Notes: generated from the letters alone by a model not told the origin. DNA of 64,000 nt from Silene conica (GCA_029255685.2 CM055315.2:53969358-54033357), one strand, 5' to 3'; shown: positions 10,009 to 21,957, counted from the stretch's first letter. Program-made: numbers and translations.

Positions 10009-12633
10009 TCATGTATTAGTCAAGATAGAAGAGCCCTCCATATTGCTCCCAATCTGTTGCGGAGGTGTAAAAACAGGTATAGAGGTAGGTAAGAAAGCAG
10101 GAGAAGTAGTGAAAACCTTATACTTCTTTTGAGAAGTAATTGCATTACAAGTAATAGGGGTCATAGCATCCTTTTTCCTATAAGATAATCCATAAATAAT
10201 AGAATGCTTCCCTACTTTGAAAGTTAAGGTTCCAGTACCTACATCTATGATGGCTCCCGCAGTGTGAAGGAAAGGTCTCCCTAGTATTATAGGTATATGG
10301 GCATCCTCAGGGATGTCCAAAACTACAAAATCTACAGGGAAGAAAAACCTGTCTATACGCACAGGGATGTTTTCCAACACCCCTACGGGTTCCATAGACG
10401 TACGGTCCGCCATCTGGACAGTCATACTGGTTACTGCAAAATTGGTCATTCCTAGTTTTAAGGCAACACTTAGGGGCATAACACTAACACTAGCTCCTAA
10501 GTCGCATAGGGCCTTTTTCACTGGGAAAGTTCCTATATTGCAGGGAACAGAAAAACTGTCAGGATCCTCCAGCTTATGAGAGGCAATGACATGTGATAGG
10601 AAGCTGGAGGACTCCTCAGTTAGGGTAACAGACTCAACTTTATCTAAAGACCTCTTTCTTGACAAAAGTTGTCTCATAAATTTAAGATAAGCAGGAACCT
10701 GCTGTACTAATTCTAAAAACGGAACTTGAACATTTAATGAACGAATTACGTCTTTAAATTTGTCAAAAGATACCTGTTCCCTTATAGGTATGAGTCTTTC
10801 TGGGAAAGGAGAGGCTGAAGAGTCAGTATTTGCAGCCCTTTTCAGGAATTCAGGGGTCTTGTCACCCCGAAAAAGAAAATCTCTTAAGTTGTTTGGCAAA
10901 TCGAGACGAAAGGGAGCTTCCTGTTCCGCATCGGGGGTCGGTCGACCCTCTTCTTCGGTCGATCGACCTGTTTCCTGTACAGCGGGATTTTCCAGACTCA
11001 GCTCAGAGGTCGGTCGACCTGGCTCCTAGGTCGGTCGACCTTCCTCGTTGTCAGTCAGCTTCGGCTGTTTTTCATTCTCTTTTTCACCTCCCACTTTAGC
11101 TCCACTTCGTAGGGATATGATATTTAGAGTCTCTTTTTTCTGGTCCGTCTTGGTCGGAAGTTGACCCGGAGCCCTAGTATCGTTCTTGCCCGCGATTTTA
11201 GCAATCTGAGATTCTAACATCTTCATCCCTGCTTCGCTAGCCTGAGATTCCTTTTGAACCAACCCAATGAGATTTTGGATAAGAGCGTCTTTATTGGGTG
11301 GTGGGTTTGAAGGTGGTTGAGGGTTGAAGGGTGGTTTTTGGAAACCTTGCTTATGTGGGGGAATGTATGTGGAGTTTTGCTGAGGTTGCAAGTGTTGTGG
11401 GTTGAGAACATTCTGGCTTGTCCACCTCATGTTGGGATGGACATTATTATTATTTGGGTCATAAAAATTGTTCCCACGATAGTGCTGGAAAGCGGCACAT
11501 GTCTCATTGGATGAGGTACAAAATTTTGATACGTGCCCTTCTCCACCACACCTCTCACAAGCAAAGGGTCCGTCTTGAACGGCATTCACCTGATAAATAC
11601 CTCCCTTTCTCCCATTTCCTATATCGAACTTCCCTCCAGCTTCTAGCTTCTCTAACTTGGCCATCAAGGCCTCAATAACAGCCACGTTAGACTCAGCCTT
11701 CCTTTGGTTACCGCGGGAAGTTCCATGTTCAGCGCGGTGCACAGCAACATCCTCTATTAACTTGAGACCCTTAGTTTCTCCGGAATTGTCTTGGAACCTT
11801 CCATTGGTCGCAGCATCTAAGTAGGCCCTGTTGTCATCATAGAGGCCATTGTAGAACTGGTTACAAAGAAACCATTCTTCGAATCCATGGTGTGGTATGG
11901 ATCGAACAAGTCTCTTGAACCTGTCCCAAGCCTCACTGAAATCCTCATTAGGTCCTTGCTTGAAATTTGTAATATGCGCCCTTAAAGCATTAGTCTTGGA
12001 TGCAGAATAGTATTTTCTGTACAATGTTAAGGCTAAGGTATTCCAATCTGTGACTCCCGCAGCAGTGCGGTCCAGGTCTCTGTACTATTCCCTTGCAGAG
12101 TCCCTAAGAGAGAAAATAAACATGGTTTGTTTAATCTGGTCATGCGTCACTCCTTCTGGGGGTGCAATAGAGCATATGTAATCTGTGAATATTTCAATAT
12201 GCTTTGCAGCATCCTCATTGGCCGAGCCTCCAAATTGGTTTCTCTCAACCATAGTAATATAGGCAGGCTTGGCCTCGAATGGCTTCCCAGTACCTGCAGG
12301 TAAAGTGAACCCTTTGTATAGGTCCTTTGCCTGAGGCATGGAGTGACTGGCAATAGTAGCTTCCTCTGTCATGTTTTCTTCTTCTTTTGGGAAAACTTGC
12401 TAGTAGGTTAAAGGTGGTGTTTTTGGTGAAGGTGGATTGTTGGGTGAATTTGGTTGTGAAGATGGTGTTTTTGGTGAAGTTGGTGATGGTGGTTGTTCAA
12501 AAATATCCTCTTGGAATAAGGAAGATGGTGAACCTCCTTCCTTACTCGCTAGAAGATGCTTCCTCCTTTCTCTTAAGGTCCTCTCAAGCTCGTGGTCAAG
12601 TGGTAGGAGTTCTCCTTGGACTGACCTGCGCAT
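10009..12633 (-). pseudogene. C gag and aspartic protease (Athila-like)
   Basis: Read on the minus strand: a proline/serine-rich N-terminus (about 12400-12633), the gag core (about 11700-12370, with WDRFKRLVRSIPHHG, typical of Athila gags), a CCHC-like zinc motif near 11520-11560 (CERCGGEGHVSKFC), and a retroviral-type protease (about 10200-10600) with the family block ALCDLGASVSVMPLSVALKL and the flap-side ILGRPFL. Gag packages RNA; the protease matures the particle. Two pairs of the GGTCGGTCGACC palindrome lie between them (10936-10968 and 11008-11040). The region is broken by a few breaks. No polymerase domain follows. Confidence 0.85.
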
Positions 12634-12731
12634 AAGATGGAAACTACAAGAAAAAAGTGAGAAGGTTTAAGGAACAAAAGTTCCTTAAACAAAAGAAACA
12701 AAAACAATAAACAATAAACACTGGCGTCACC

Positions 12732-12749
12732 TCCCCGGCAACGGCGCCA
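12732..12749 (-). other. Primer binding site of C (Asp-tRNA)
   Basis: Minus strand TGGCGCCGTTGCCGGGGA, a few bases from the LTR. It is complementary to the 3' end of plant Asp-tRNA, as is usual for Athila elements. Confidence 0.85.
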
Positions 12750-13152
12750 AAATTTGATGCCCGTCGTTGAGGGTATCAAAGATAAAATTTATAATTCCTA
12801 ACTATAACAATAGATAGTGAAAGTCAGGGTCGAACCACAAGGAGGTGGGGAATGTTTATTGTTTGATCTGAATGTTTAAAGTAACAATTTTGGGGGTTTG
12901 AATGGTTGTTACTAAGTCTAGAAACAAAGATAAAAATAAACAAGTAATTAAAGCTGAGAATAAAACTATATTAAAAGAGATGCTAGGATGTTTGGGTAAT
13001 AAAAAGCTAAGGTAATATAAATCCTAAGGTCAACATGTATTGCAGTCGCGTAAGGGGTGTAACATATCCTTTCGGTCTATAGTACCTAATAGCTCCTTTC
13101 GGCCTATGCTATTAGTTCCTAGGTCTCACAATTATTGGGTGTCAACAATAAG

Positions 13153-13744
13153 TGTAACACCCCATCTGATTATGAGGTTGAAATTGAGATGTGTGGAGAT
13201 TTGTCCCACATCGGTAGATTGAGATGCTTGTGATATATTTATAATGGATTCAACCCACCATCTAGTAACAAGGCCTTGTGCTTTTGGGCTTAAGTGAGGA
13301 CAAGTATTTACCCCAAAGGTACACATCCCATCTTACTGGGGTTGTGTTACGACGGTGGCAGATCGGGTTGTTACAAATGGTATCAGAGCGACCCTGCGAC
13401 TGTGTGGTGAGCCTGTGGTCGGGAGTACCCGGGTTACACATCTAGCGGGGGAGGATTCTGGGCTTGGCAGTGGTCAGGTTTAAGGCACAACGAGGACGTT
13501 GTGTTCTTAAGTGGGGGAGATTGTAACACCCCATCTGATTATGAGGTTGAAATTGAGATGTGTGGAGATTTGTCCCACATCGGTAGATTGAGATGCTTGT
13601 GATATATTTATAATGGATTCAACCCACCATCTAGTAACAAGGCCTTGTGCTTTTGGGCTTAAGTGAGGACAAGTATTTACCCCAAAGGTACACATCCCAT
13701 CTTACCGGGGTTGTGTTACGACGGTGGCGGATCGGGTTGTTACA
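13153..13744 (+). mobile_element. TRIM copy 1 (miniature LTR retrotransposon), at the left edge of B
   Basis: Two near-identical 223-bp LTRs (13153-13375 and 13522-13744; TGTAACACCCC to GTTGTTACA) enclose a 146-bp interior. The interior has a Met-tRNA primer site (TGGTATCAGAGCGA, 13378-13391), a small hairpin (13486-13503) and a polypurine tract (TTAAGTGGGGGAGA, 13507-13520). It has no coding capacity. ATAAG lies on its left but not on its right, so it does not have a TSD of its own here. A second copy is at 57468-58043. Confidence 0.87.
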
Positions 13745-14664
13745 AATCAGTGGTACCAACACAAACAACCCCGCAGACACCCTGTACAAATAACAAACAC
13801 TGACCCTTATCAAAACCCCCTATACCACCGTAACAGACCCTCTATAACCACCGTGATAACCACCATCTAAACCACCCAACTACCACCGAACATCATAACC
13901 CACGACCCTTAACAAAACTAACACAAAAACCAGAATTAAAAGACCCACGACACCTCCAGATCCGACTCCAAAACGTGTGAAAACAACCATCAGAATGCAA
14001 CGTACCATAACCACCCCCTGACTCCAGTTAACCACCCTCGAAGAGGGCCCTAGACCACCAACGACACTGAAATAAAATCATACATTCGTTCCCTACATTA
14101 CCCAGTATATGAATATGTAAAAACAACAACAAAGCATCCCTAATAAATCCCTATAGACACACGACAAAACATACAGCCGACAAGGGTTAAAAGTGATCTT
14201 GTGAGCATACCAGAATCAAGCCCAAAACGAACCACCTTAGGACGACCAACAACCACCGTGAGCAGCCCCCTTCTCTTCTCCAATATGTCAGCTAGGTTTT
14301 TGTGAAGTCGAGGTTGTGTTTGCATAGGGTTTAGTGTAAGTAATCCTATGTTATATAAGGCGGCTGAAGAAGGGTTTAGAAAGGGTTTCAGAATTTCCGT
14401 GTGGGCTGCCTCATTGGCACGCCAATCGAGGCCCACTACAGGCCACCCATAGGTCCCTGGTTCGAGACACCCAACTAACATACATCAAATATTACTACAT
14501 GATGTCTTGGTCCCAATTTCGAACCCCACAACAGCCCTTAAACATACATCTAAAACGAGTATACACAAGCTTATAAAACGACTACCTTTAAAAGTAACTC
14601 ATCGCTCTTTCGTAGATTACTCATGAATTACGTCTTTTAAATAACAATTATTCGGGGTATTACA
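13745..14664 (-). repeat. LTR portion of B next to the polypurine tract
   Basis: 920 bp ending GGGGTATTACA, the U3 side of a Tekay LTR. It holds a GCC-box plus TATA core (minus AGCCGCCTTATATAA, 14351-14365) and a TTCGA-containing motif at 14451-14467. The outer part of the LTR is absent and TRIM copy 1 takes its place. Confidence 0.8.
14351..14365 (-). promoter_or_regulatory. Likely core promoter of B (GCC box and TATA)
   Basis: Minus-strand AGCCGCCTTATATAA. AGCCGCC is the known binding site of ERF-type transcription factors; here it abuts a strong TATA box. Confidence 0.55.
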
Positions 14665-14681
14665 GTCTTCCCCCCTTAAAA
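14665..14681 (-). other. Polypurine tract of B
   Basis: Minus TTTTAAGGGGGGAAGAC directly beside the LTR. The same tract is at 1442-1458 in A, and similar ones are in E and I. Confidence 0.85.
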
Positions 14682-14793
14682 TGAACTTCGTCCCGAAGTT
14701 CACCCACTCATAACGTTAACACATACGCACTAAAACATGAAATGCTACATTCTACCCCACTAAAAAAAGAGAGTTACGTCCTCGTAACTTACC

Positions 14794-17700
14794 TCAAACG
14801 AAAAGTTGCGGATAACGCTCCTTCATGGAGGCCTCAGACTCCCAAGTGGCCTCCTCCATGTTGTGGTTGGTCCATAAGACCTTGACCAACGCTGTCTCTC
14901 CATTTCGCGTCTTCCGAACCTTCCTATCCAAAATTTCCTTTGGAAGCTCAACATAAGTAAGTTGCTCATCGACCTCAATCACCTCATGGCTCAGCACATG
15001 TGAGGGATCACTCACATACTTCCTCAATTGAGACACATGGAACACATTATGGACCCTGGAGAGAGCTGGTGGTAAAGCTAACCGATATGCCACCTCCCCA
15101 ACCCTGTCCAAAATCTCAAATGGTCCAATAAACTTTTGACTCAGTTTACCTCGCTTTCCGAACCTCATTACACCCTTCATAGGAGATACCTTAAGTAATA
15201 CCTTCTCACCTACCTCAAAGGAAATGTCACTCCTCTTGAGATCCGCATAACTCTTCTGTCTGTCCTGGGCAGCCCTCATTTTCTGTCGAATTACATGTAC
15301 TTGCTCAACCATTTCCTGAATCATTTCCGGTCCCAAAACCACAGTGTCAGCTCGATCATCCCAGCAAACTGGACTGCGGCACTTCCTCCCGTACAATGCC
15401 TCAAATGGAGCCATACCAATACTGGCGTGGTAGCTATTATTATATGAGAACTCAATTAACCCCAGGCGGTCTTCCCATGATCCCCCGAATTCTAAAACAC
15501 AAGCTCTTAACATATCTTCCAAGGTTTGGATAGTCCTCTCTGTCTGCCCATCAGTGGCTGGATGAAAAGCCGTACTCATCTTCAATTGCGTGCCCAACGC
15601 GGTTTGCAGCTCCTGCCAAAATCGGGAGATAAACCTCGAGTCGCGATCAGAGACGATATCCTTAGGAACTCCATGCAACTTGACCACGTTCTGCACATAG
15701 GCCTTTGCCAATTCCGCCTTACTCCAGGTATCCTTCATTGGAATGAAATGAGCGGACTTGGTCAGTCTATCCACGATTACCCAGATCATATTGTTGCCCT
15801 TCTGAGTGCGAGGCAACCCCACAATGAAATCCATAGAAATATTTTCCCACTTCCATTCAGGTACATCCAGTGGCTGGATCTTCCCTTGAGGTCTCTTGTG
15901 CTCTCCTTTTACCCTCTGGCACGTCAAACATCGCGATACGAACTCGGCAACTTCCTTTTTCATATTGGGCCACCAAAAGGTCTTCTTGAGGTCTTTGTAC
16001 AGTTTATCGCCCCCTGGGTGAACAGAATAAGGCGTAGCATGAGCTTCAGTTAGGATTTTCTTTTTCAATTCCTCATCATCTGGAATACACCATATCCCAC
16101 TGAATCTCAGGCTACCATCATCGTGGACGCTGAATTTAGATTCGGTCCCTCTATCACCGCCCCCGATCATCCCTCGCCACTTCTGAATCCTCAAATCCCC
16201 TTTCTGCAATTCCCTGATTTCACCATACAATTCTGGTTCCACCGTCAGATCGCTAAGAGTATCTCCTTTTCGAATCATGTAAATTCCCATTTCTCCCAAC
16301 TCACTGAGCAATCTGACCCTGGATCTGGCACTAACCAAGGCATGAACAGATTTCCTACTTAAGGCATCAGCAACCACGTTAGCCTTGCCCTCATGATAGA
16401 CAAGCTGCATATCGTAGTCGCCAATCAACTCGATCCACCTCCTTTGCCTCATATTTAATTCCCGCTGGGTGTAGATGTACTTCAAACTTTTGTGGTCGGA
16501 ATGGCGCCACAGTTTTAGTGCAAAGACCACCGCTCCTAACTCCAAGTCATGAGTAGGATAATTCTCTTCATAGGTCTTCAGCTGACAAGAAGCATAAGCT
16601 ATCACCCTCCCATTCTGCATTAGCACACAGCCTAGCCCATGCTTCGAAGCGTCGGTATACACCTCAAAGTTCTCACTCCCGTCTGGCAAAGCAAGGATCG
16701 GAGCCGTTGTGAGACGTTCCTTAAGAGTCAAGAACGCCTTCTCACAGCTCTCATCCCATATGAAACGATTCTCCTTTCTCATTAACGATGTCAGCGGCTT
16801 TGCTAGCTTCGAAAAATCTTTGACAAATCTCCTGTAGTACCCAGCTAACCCCAAGAAACTCCGAATCTCTCCCACATTCTTTGGACTTTGCCATCTTGTC
16901 ACTGCCTCGATCTTGCTGGGATCCACTGACACCCCCTCCTTGGAAATTACATGCCCCAAGAAAGCAACTTTCTCTAACCAGAACTCGCACTTACTCAACT
17001 TAGCATACAACCCATTCAGCTCAAGAGTCTTCAACACGGTCCTCAGATGTTCCTCATGATCTTCTTTGTTCTTGGAATACACCAAAATATCATCAATAAA
17101 CACAACCACGAACTTATCTAGGTACGGACTGAATACCCGGTTCATCAAATCCATGAACACTGCTGGCGCATTAGTCAACCCGAACGGCATAACCACAAAT
17201 TCATAGTGGCCATACCTTGTCCTGAAAGCTGTCTTGGGAATATCTTGGTCTTTAATCCTCAATTGATGATAGCCCGATCTTAGATCAATTTTTGAAAAGA
17301 CCCCGGCTCCACTCAACTGATCGAATAGATCATCTATCCTTGGCAAAGGGTAGCGGTTCTTGATGGTCACATTGTTCAACTCTCGGTAGTCGACGCAGAG
17401 TCTCAGACTCCCGTCCTTCTTCTTTACAAAAAGTACTGGTGCTCCCCAAGGCGACACACTAGGCCGGATGAATCCCTTCTCAGCCAATTCATCCAGTTGC
17501 TTTTTCAATTCTTCCATCTCCTTGGGTCCCATACGGTAAGGTGATTTTGATATCGGTCCCGCACCAGGCTTGAGGTCGATAGAGAAATCGACCTCCCTCC
17601 TAGGTGGTAATTCTAACACATCGTCTCGGAACACACCCTCAAATTCCCTTACTACAGGTATTTCACTCACACCTGGGGTCTCCGCCTCACAGTTCCACAT

Positions 17701-19362
17701 TTGACATAAGATTAAACTTTCCCCCTTCCGCAGACTCGACTTAAGTGTATTGACTGATATAAACTTGACCTTAGGTTTTACCACGAATCCCCTGTAGGTC
17801 ACTCTCACCCCTCTAGGTCCTTTCAGAGAAATTTTCTTTTGGTAACAATCAATGAAAGCTCGGTATTTCCCCAACCAATCCATTCCCAGGATTACTTCAA
17901 AGCCTCCCAATGGAAAGTCGATAAGGTCGCAATGGAAAACTACGTCCCCAATCTTGATGGGTACACTTCTAAAGACTCTATTACATGAAACCGATTCCCC
18001 GGATGGTATTGTTACTGAATCCTCAACCCAATCATAGATAACAAGCCCCAACTCCCTAGCATGATCTCTAGACACAAAAGAATGGGTTGCGCCGGAATCA
18101 AAAAGTACGAAAGTAGGTTTAAGATTCACAAGAAATGTACCAGTCACGACATGGGCGTCATCCTGGGCAGCCTGTTTCTCCATGGCAAAGAGCTTGCCAC
18201 TTGTCTTCACTCCACTCTGGCTAGTAGAAGCTACACCAGTCTGCTGATTGCCTTCAGCTACGGTCTTCTGGTTACTGGCACTCCCGTTGTACTGGTTATG
18301 CTGGGAACGGTTCTGATAATTATTGAAACTCTTCTGGTAGCTATTGTTAGTACCAGACCTCGAATTCCCTCCGTAGCTTGACATAGGGGTACGGTAACTT
18401 CCACTCCCCGAGGTGTTCATGCGGGACCCACTGTACCCCGAAGTTGGGGTACGATAACCCCCAGATTGGTATCCTCCTGAAGACCGACATACTGCCTGCT
18501 TATGCCCCGTCTTTCCACACCCATAACATATGATCCCCACAGAACTGGTTCCCGAACTCCCACTCCTGTAGTTACCTCCACTCTGGTTCCTGGTACCAGC
18601 TGATGCATTGTTATTGAAATAGCCACTGTACTTGTTTGAATTCTGCTTCTTCGATCCTGCATTGTCACCCAAGGTCTCAGTCTTCCTCTTGTCACTTCTT
18701 GTCTTCTTCTCCTCTTTGATCATATCCGCGAGCCTCTCTGCTGCCCCAGCCCGTAAATAGATATCTCGGACAGTAGTGGGTGGTGCAGCAATGAGTCTCT
18801 TCTTAACAGCAATGGTGAGTCCCCTCTCAAACTTCAGGGCAAGCATTGGCTCATCCATCCCCATCTCTCCCACATGGCCAAGAAGTTGGAGAAATTTCCT
18901 GTAATATACCTCCACCGTCATCTCATCAGTCATTCTGAATAGCTCAAATTCCTCTCTCAGTTTACTCTTTTGGAATTCTGGTAGAAATACTTCGAATAGG
19001 ATCCTCTTAAAAGCGACCCACTCCACATAATTAATTTCGTCCCCCATAGCTGCTTCCCTGATTTCCCCTTTGTTATTGGTCCACCAATCACCAGCCATCC
19101 CTCTCAGATAATGAGCAGCTTGGTCTACTCTCAGCTCTTCCGGACAGTCGATCAACTCGAACAAGTTGCTGAATTCACGGCACCATTCCCCGAGTAGATG
19201 AGGTTCCCCTTCTCCTGTGAACTGCGTAGGGTTATGCCTTGCGATGATGGTGCTCATCTTGGCAGAATCCAAGCGTTTGGCCCGAAAAGCCTCATTCTCT
19301 GCTAATATTCGATCTAGCTCCTCTTGAGTGATGTCGACTGCGTTATTCCTTCTCGGAGGCAT
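14794..19362 (-). CDS. gag-pol: B gag-pol polyprotein (Tekay chromovirus)
   Basis: A single 1522-residue open frame starting MPPRRNN, the same start as I. Order, with approximate residues: gag core 40-190; CCHC zinc knuckle [14 protein letters not shown] near 280; protease with DSGATHSF near 425 and ILGMDWL; reverse transcriptase about 600-790 with [12 protein letters not shown]; RNase H from about 905 ([13 protein letters not shown]); integrase zinc region and core about 1100-1300; chromodomain-like tail 1470-1520. Chromodomain-bearing integrases steer insertion to heterochromatin. Single-frame gag-pol is normal for this clade. Treated as a fossil that looks nearly whole, with about one small lesion. 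Confidence 0.88.
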   Translation of the reverse strand: MPPRRNNAVDITQEELDRILAENEAFRAKRLDSAKMSTIIARHNPTQFTGEGEPHLLGEWCREFSNLFELIDCPEELRVDQAAHYLRGMAGDWWTNNKGEIREAAMGDEINYVEWVAFKRILFEVFLPEFQKSKLREEFELFRMTDEMTVEVYYRKFLQLLGHVGEMGMDEPMLALKFERGLTIAVKKRLIAAPPTTVRDIYLRAGAAERLADMIKEEKKTRSDKRKTETLGDNAGSKKQNSNKYSGYFNNNASAGTRNQSGGNYRSGSSGTSSVGIICYGCGKTGHKQAVCRSSGGYQSGGYRTPTSGYSGSRMNTSGSGSYRTPMSSYGGNSRSGTNNSYQKSFNNYQNRSQHNQYNGSASNQKTVAEGNQQTGVASTSQSGVKTSGKLFAMEKQAAQDDAHVVTGTFLVNLKPTFVLFDSGATHSFVSRDHARELGLVIYDWVEDSVTIPSGESVSCNRVFRSVPIKIGDVVFHCDLIDFPLGGFEVILGMDWLGKYRAFIDCYQKKISLKGPRGVRVTYRGFVVKPKVKFISVNTLKSSLRKGESLILCQMWNCEAETPGVSEIPVVREFEGVFRDDVLELPPRREVDFSIDLKPGAGPISKSPYRMGPKEMEELKKQLDELAEKGFIRPSVSPWGAPVLFVKKKDGSLRLCVDYRELNNVTIKNRYPLPRIDDLFDQLSGAGVFSKIDLRSGYHQLRIKDQDIPKTAFRTRYGHYEFVVMPFGLTNAPAVFMDLMNRVFSPYLDKFVVVFIDDILVYSKNKEDHEEHLRTVLKTLELNGLYAKLSKCEFWLEKVAFLGHVISKEGVSVDPSKIEAVTRWQSPKNVGEIRSFLGLAGYYRRFVKDFSKLAKPLTSLMRKENRFIWDESCEKAFLTLKERLTTAPILALPDGSENFEVYTDASKHGLGCVLMQNGRVIAYASCQLKTYEENYPTHDLELGAVVFALKLWRHSDHKSLKYIYTQRELNMRQRRWIELIGDYDMQLVYHEGKANVVADALSRKSVHALVSARSRVRLLSELGEMGIYMIRKGDTLSDLTVEPELYGEIRELQKGDLRIQKWRGMIGGGDRGTESKFSVHDDGSLRFSGIWCIPDDEELKKKILTEAHATPYSVHPGGDKLYKDLKKTFWWPNMKKEVAEFVSRCLTCQRVKGEHKRPQGKIQPLDVPEWKWENISMDFIVGLPRTQKGNNMIWVIVDRLTKSAHFIPMKDTWSKAELAKAYVQNVVKLHGVPKDIVSDRDSRFISRFWQELQTALGTQLKMSTAFHPATDGQTERTIQTLEDMLRACVLEFGGSWEDRLGLIEFSYNNSYHASIGMAPFEALYGRKCRSPVCWDDRADTVVLGPEMIQEMVEQVHVIRQKMRAAQDRQKSYADLKRSDISFEVGEKVLLKVSPMKGVMRFGKRGKLSQKFIGPFEILDRVGEVAYRLALPPALSRVHNVFHVSQLRKYVSDPSHVLSHEVIEVDEQLTYVELPKEILDRKVRKTRNGETALVKVLWTNHNMEEATWESEASMKERYPQLFV

Positions 19363-19872
19363 TCTATAAATTACAAGGAAACAATGAGCCCTGGTTAAGT
19401 AAGGGTACTCACTTATGCTTACATCCCTATCATGGTATTACCATTTTTCTCATGCTTTTACAATATTAAATCTCTTCATCACATAATATCTATCATGAAG
19501 GCTTAGGGATCACATAACCGCATATCACTAGGCAAAAAAAAAAATTATGAATATAACACTTATTATCGCATATATCCACCTTATCATGTACTCCATATAT
19601 AACATCCATATAATCCATGCCAGCCACATAACGGGAGATTCATACTACTCTTATCATGCTTGACCATCACTTCCATTACTTCCTATTCTACCCTTTTCGC
19701 TCGTATACACTCAAGGTATCCGGGTAAAACTGAGAGGGCCTATGGTTCAGTGTGAGGGGGCCCCAGACTCATACTTCCCCTTTAGTGTGCTCCTAACAGT
19801 TCTATCCCGGGGTTCATTTTATTTAGACTCTTCCTATATTCATTGGTTCATTAGGTTAGGCCTGAGGATCGT
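19363..19872 (-). other. 5' leader of B
   Basis: About 510 bp between primer site and gag, AT-rich near gag and without ORFs. It contains a block (about 19730-19870) conserved in E and I leaders, including a GGGGCCCCC-type string. Confidence 0.7.
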
Positions 19873-19886
19873 TCGCTCTGATACCA
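19873..19886 (-). other. Primer binding site of B (initiator Met-tRNA)
   Basis: Minus TGGTATCAGAGCGA, three bases from the LTR tip at 19890. The same site is in E, I and both TRIMs. Confidence 0.9.
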
Positions 19887-19889
19887 CTT

Positions 19890-20816
19890 TGTAACACCCC
19901 CATTTATTCAGAGGCCTGCACTAGGACTCCCCGAATAAATAAAGGTGTTACCATCTCGGTTACCCGAGGCAGTAGTCAACAAAGGAAGAAACCAGTACTT
20001 TATTAAGTAGAATTTAAAACAACATATGTCTCAAAGGATTACAACTGTTTATAAAGAAAGTATAACTAGAACTGAAACTTTAAACTTGTCGACATCTACA
20101 ACTGGGCTATGACTAAACTGGTACGATTTCTTTCCTCTCCACCCTTCCATCATGCACAAGTCTAAACCTGTCATTCTGCTCCCCAATAAATTGGATCAAC
20201 GCAGACAAAAACAAAACAAGAGAAGGGTCAACACGAGGTTGAGTAGGTAATATAATCGCAACATGAATAAACAATCACATTATCTCCTCCAGCTCCTCCA
20301 CCACCACCACATCTCCAACTCACCTCATCACCAACACACTTGTGATATGGCCATGGGAGGTGTGGTGTGTGTTGGTGATGAGGTGAGTTGGAGATGTGGT
20401 GGTGGTGGAGGAGCTGGAGGAGATAGTGTGATTGTTTATTCATGTTGCAATTATATTACCTACTCAACCTCGTGTTGACCCTTCTCTTGTTTTGTTTGTG
20501 TCTGCGTTGATCCAATTTATTGGGGAGCAGAATGACAGGTTTAGACTTGTGCATGATGGAAGGGTGGAGAGGAAAGAAATCGGACCAGTTTAGTCATAGC
20601 CCAGTTGTAGATGTCGACAAGTTTAAAGTTTCAGTTCTAGTTATACTTTCTTTATAAACAGTTGTAATCCTTTGAGACATATGTTGTTTTAAATTCTACT
20701 TAATAAAGTACTGGTTTCTTCCTTTGTTGACTACTGCCTCGGGTAACCGAGATGGTAACACCTTTATTTATTCGGGGAGTCCTAGTGCAGGCCTCTGAAT
20801 AAATGGGGGTGTTACA
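19890..20816. repeat. 927-bp foldback of LTR sequence at the right end of B
   Basis: Two arms of 450 bp (19890-20339 and 20367-20816) are inverted copies that differ at only one or a few bases by eye, with a 27-bp loop. The left arm is the normal inner end of the 5' LTR (U5 side, TGTAACACCCCC...). The right arm is its mirror and ends GGGGGTGTTACA at the ATAAG target copy. The rest of the expected LTR is absent. Mirror-image short ORFs on both strands are by-products. Confidence 0.9.
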
Positions 20817-21957
20817 ATAAGGGTGATTCCTAAATCCTAGGTCACAACCTTTCAGTCTTAAGCAACCTAGCCGTCTTAAGGTGTAAACCAATGCCCTTCC
20901 CGTATCTCTCAATCTTGGGTAGGTCATTACTAACATCCTACAAGTCTCCTTTCAGTCTCATTGTAGGTTATTATAGTCTACGAATTAAAACGAAACAGAA
21001 TACATACGCGAGTAGGTCGACCGACCGGCTAGTCTAGTCGGCCGACCACAACCTTGGTCGACCGACCCATTATTTGAGTCGGCCGACCACGGCTCTGCTA
21101 CAGGTCAGTCTCGGAATTTTATTACCTATGCATATTCATCCCTACATCCTAACATATGTATTTAGCTACGCATGGTTACTAAAACAATAATGAAAACGGG
21201 AATAAACATGGAAAACATAATGAACATTAATCTAAACATGCAATAATAATAAAGCTTGGGATTCTATCTTAATCGAATGCAATAATAATAAGAACAATAA
21301 GGAAACTAAATTAAGAGAGTAATTACCAGAGATAGGATTAAGGCAGAAAAGGAACAAACTTTATTGAATGCTTGAGAATTATTGAAAGATTACAATTAAA
21401 CTAAAGACGGAATAAAACTAAATTACGAACTTGATTATTATGATGGGTGATAATTGATAAAATCTCGATGATAAACCCTAAACAAAAGATTAGTTTATAT
21501 AGGGCAGGAATTAAGAGTTTTCTAAGGATTCAAACACTGATAACGGACTTTCCGAAAAACCTTCTGGGCTACGCTGAAGTCGGTCGACCAGATTTGTGTG
21601 TCGGTCGACTTCTTTACGGGCTTCAGGAATTCTGGGTTTCTTAGAACAAAGACCTGGTCGGCCGACCCACATAGTAGGTCGGTCGACCCGTTACTGCATA
21701 ATATTGCTTTGATTCGTCTCGGGTTTGACTTTTGATACTTGATTAGTGATTCCAGTTGACTTTCTTCGTTCCTTAGTTATGCAAAAATCTCGAGGGCATA
21801 AGTTTGGTGTAAAATTGTCCTTTTTCCGCACAAATCTGCAAAAGTGCATAAAAATACGAAAGTGCACAATTGTTGGGAAATAAGGGCTAAAACATAGTAA
21901 ATGAGCGACCAAATGCGTGTAAAAATAGATGTAAAACATCATAAAATACACGCATCA

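Larger units (their letters stand above)
13153..20816 (-). mobile_element. Element B: Tekay-type Ty3/gypsy with chimeric ends
   Basis: B is bounded by exact ATAAG copies in C's LTR. Its interior is an ordinary minus-strand Tekay element: polypurine tract 14665-14681, one gag-pol frame 14794-19362, leader, Met-tRNA primer site 19873-19886. The ends are not ordinary. On the left, the outer part of the LTR is a complete plus-strand TRIM (13153-13744) joined to 920 bp of LTR. On the right, the U5 part of the LTR is followed by its own inverted copy, so the right border is an inverted LTR tip. Both borders still read TG and CA. The reading frame is open; about one small lesion is suspected. Confidence 0.82.
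6222..21957 (-). mobile_element. Element C: Athila-like Ty3/gypsy, non-autonomous (gag-protease only)
   Basis: C is bounded by exact ATGGA copies (6217-6221 and 21958-21962) inside D's pol. It has LTRs of about 1.53 kb (TGATGCCCG... to ...CGCATCA), a primer site matching Asp-tRNA (12732-12749), a polypurine tract (7759-7774, minus), and gag plus an Athila-type protease on the minus strand. No reverse transcriptase, RNase H or integrase is present in its 5.0-kb interior, so it would need another element's enzymes. The right LTR is split by B. It looks broken in gag-protease by a few breaks. The LTR pair is very similar by eye, so the insertion is fairly recent. Confidence 0.88.
12755..21957 (-). 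repeat. Right LTR of C (5' LTR), split by B
   Basis: The two parts, 12755-13152 and 20817-21957, match the left LTR with small differences. B is inserted at an ATAAG target (13148-13152, repeated at 20817-20821). The palindrome clusters of the left LTR recur here near 21014-21090 and 21578-21690, and the TATA box at 21492-21504. Confidence 0.88.

Noticed and set aside
20228-20478. Near-identical ORFs on opposite strands with a histidine-rich stretch
   Set aside because: They are mirror images produced by the 927-bp palindrome, not genes.
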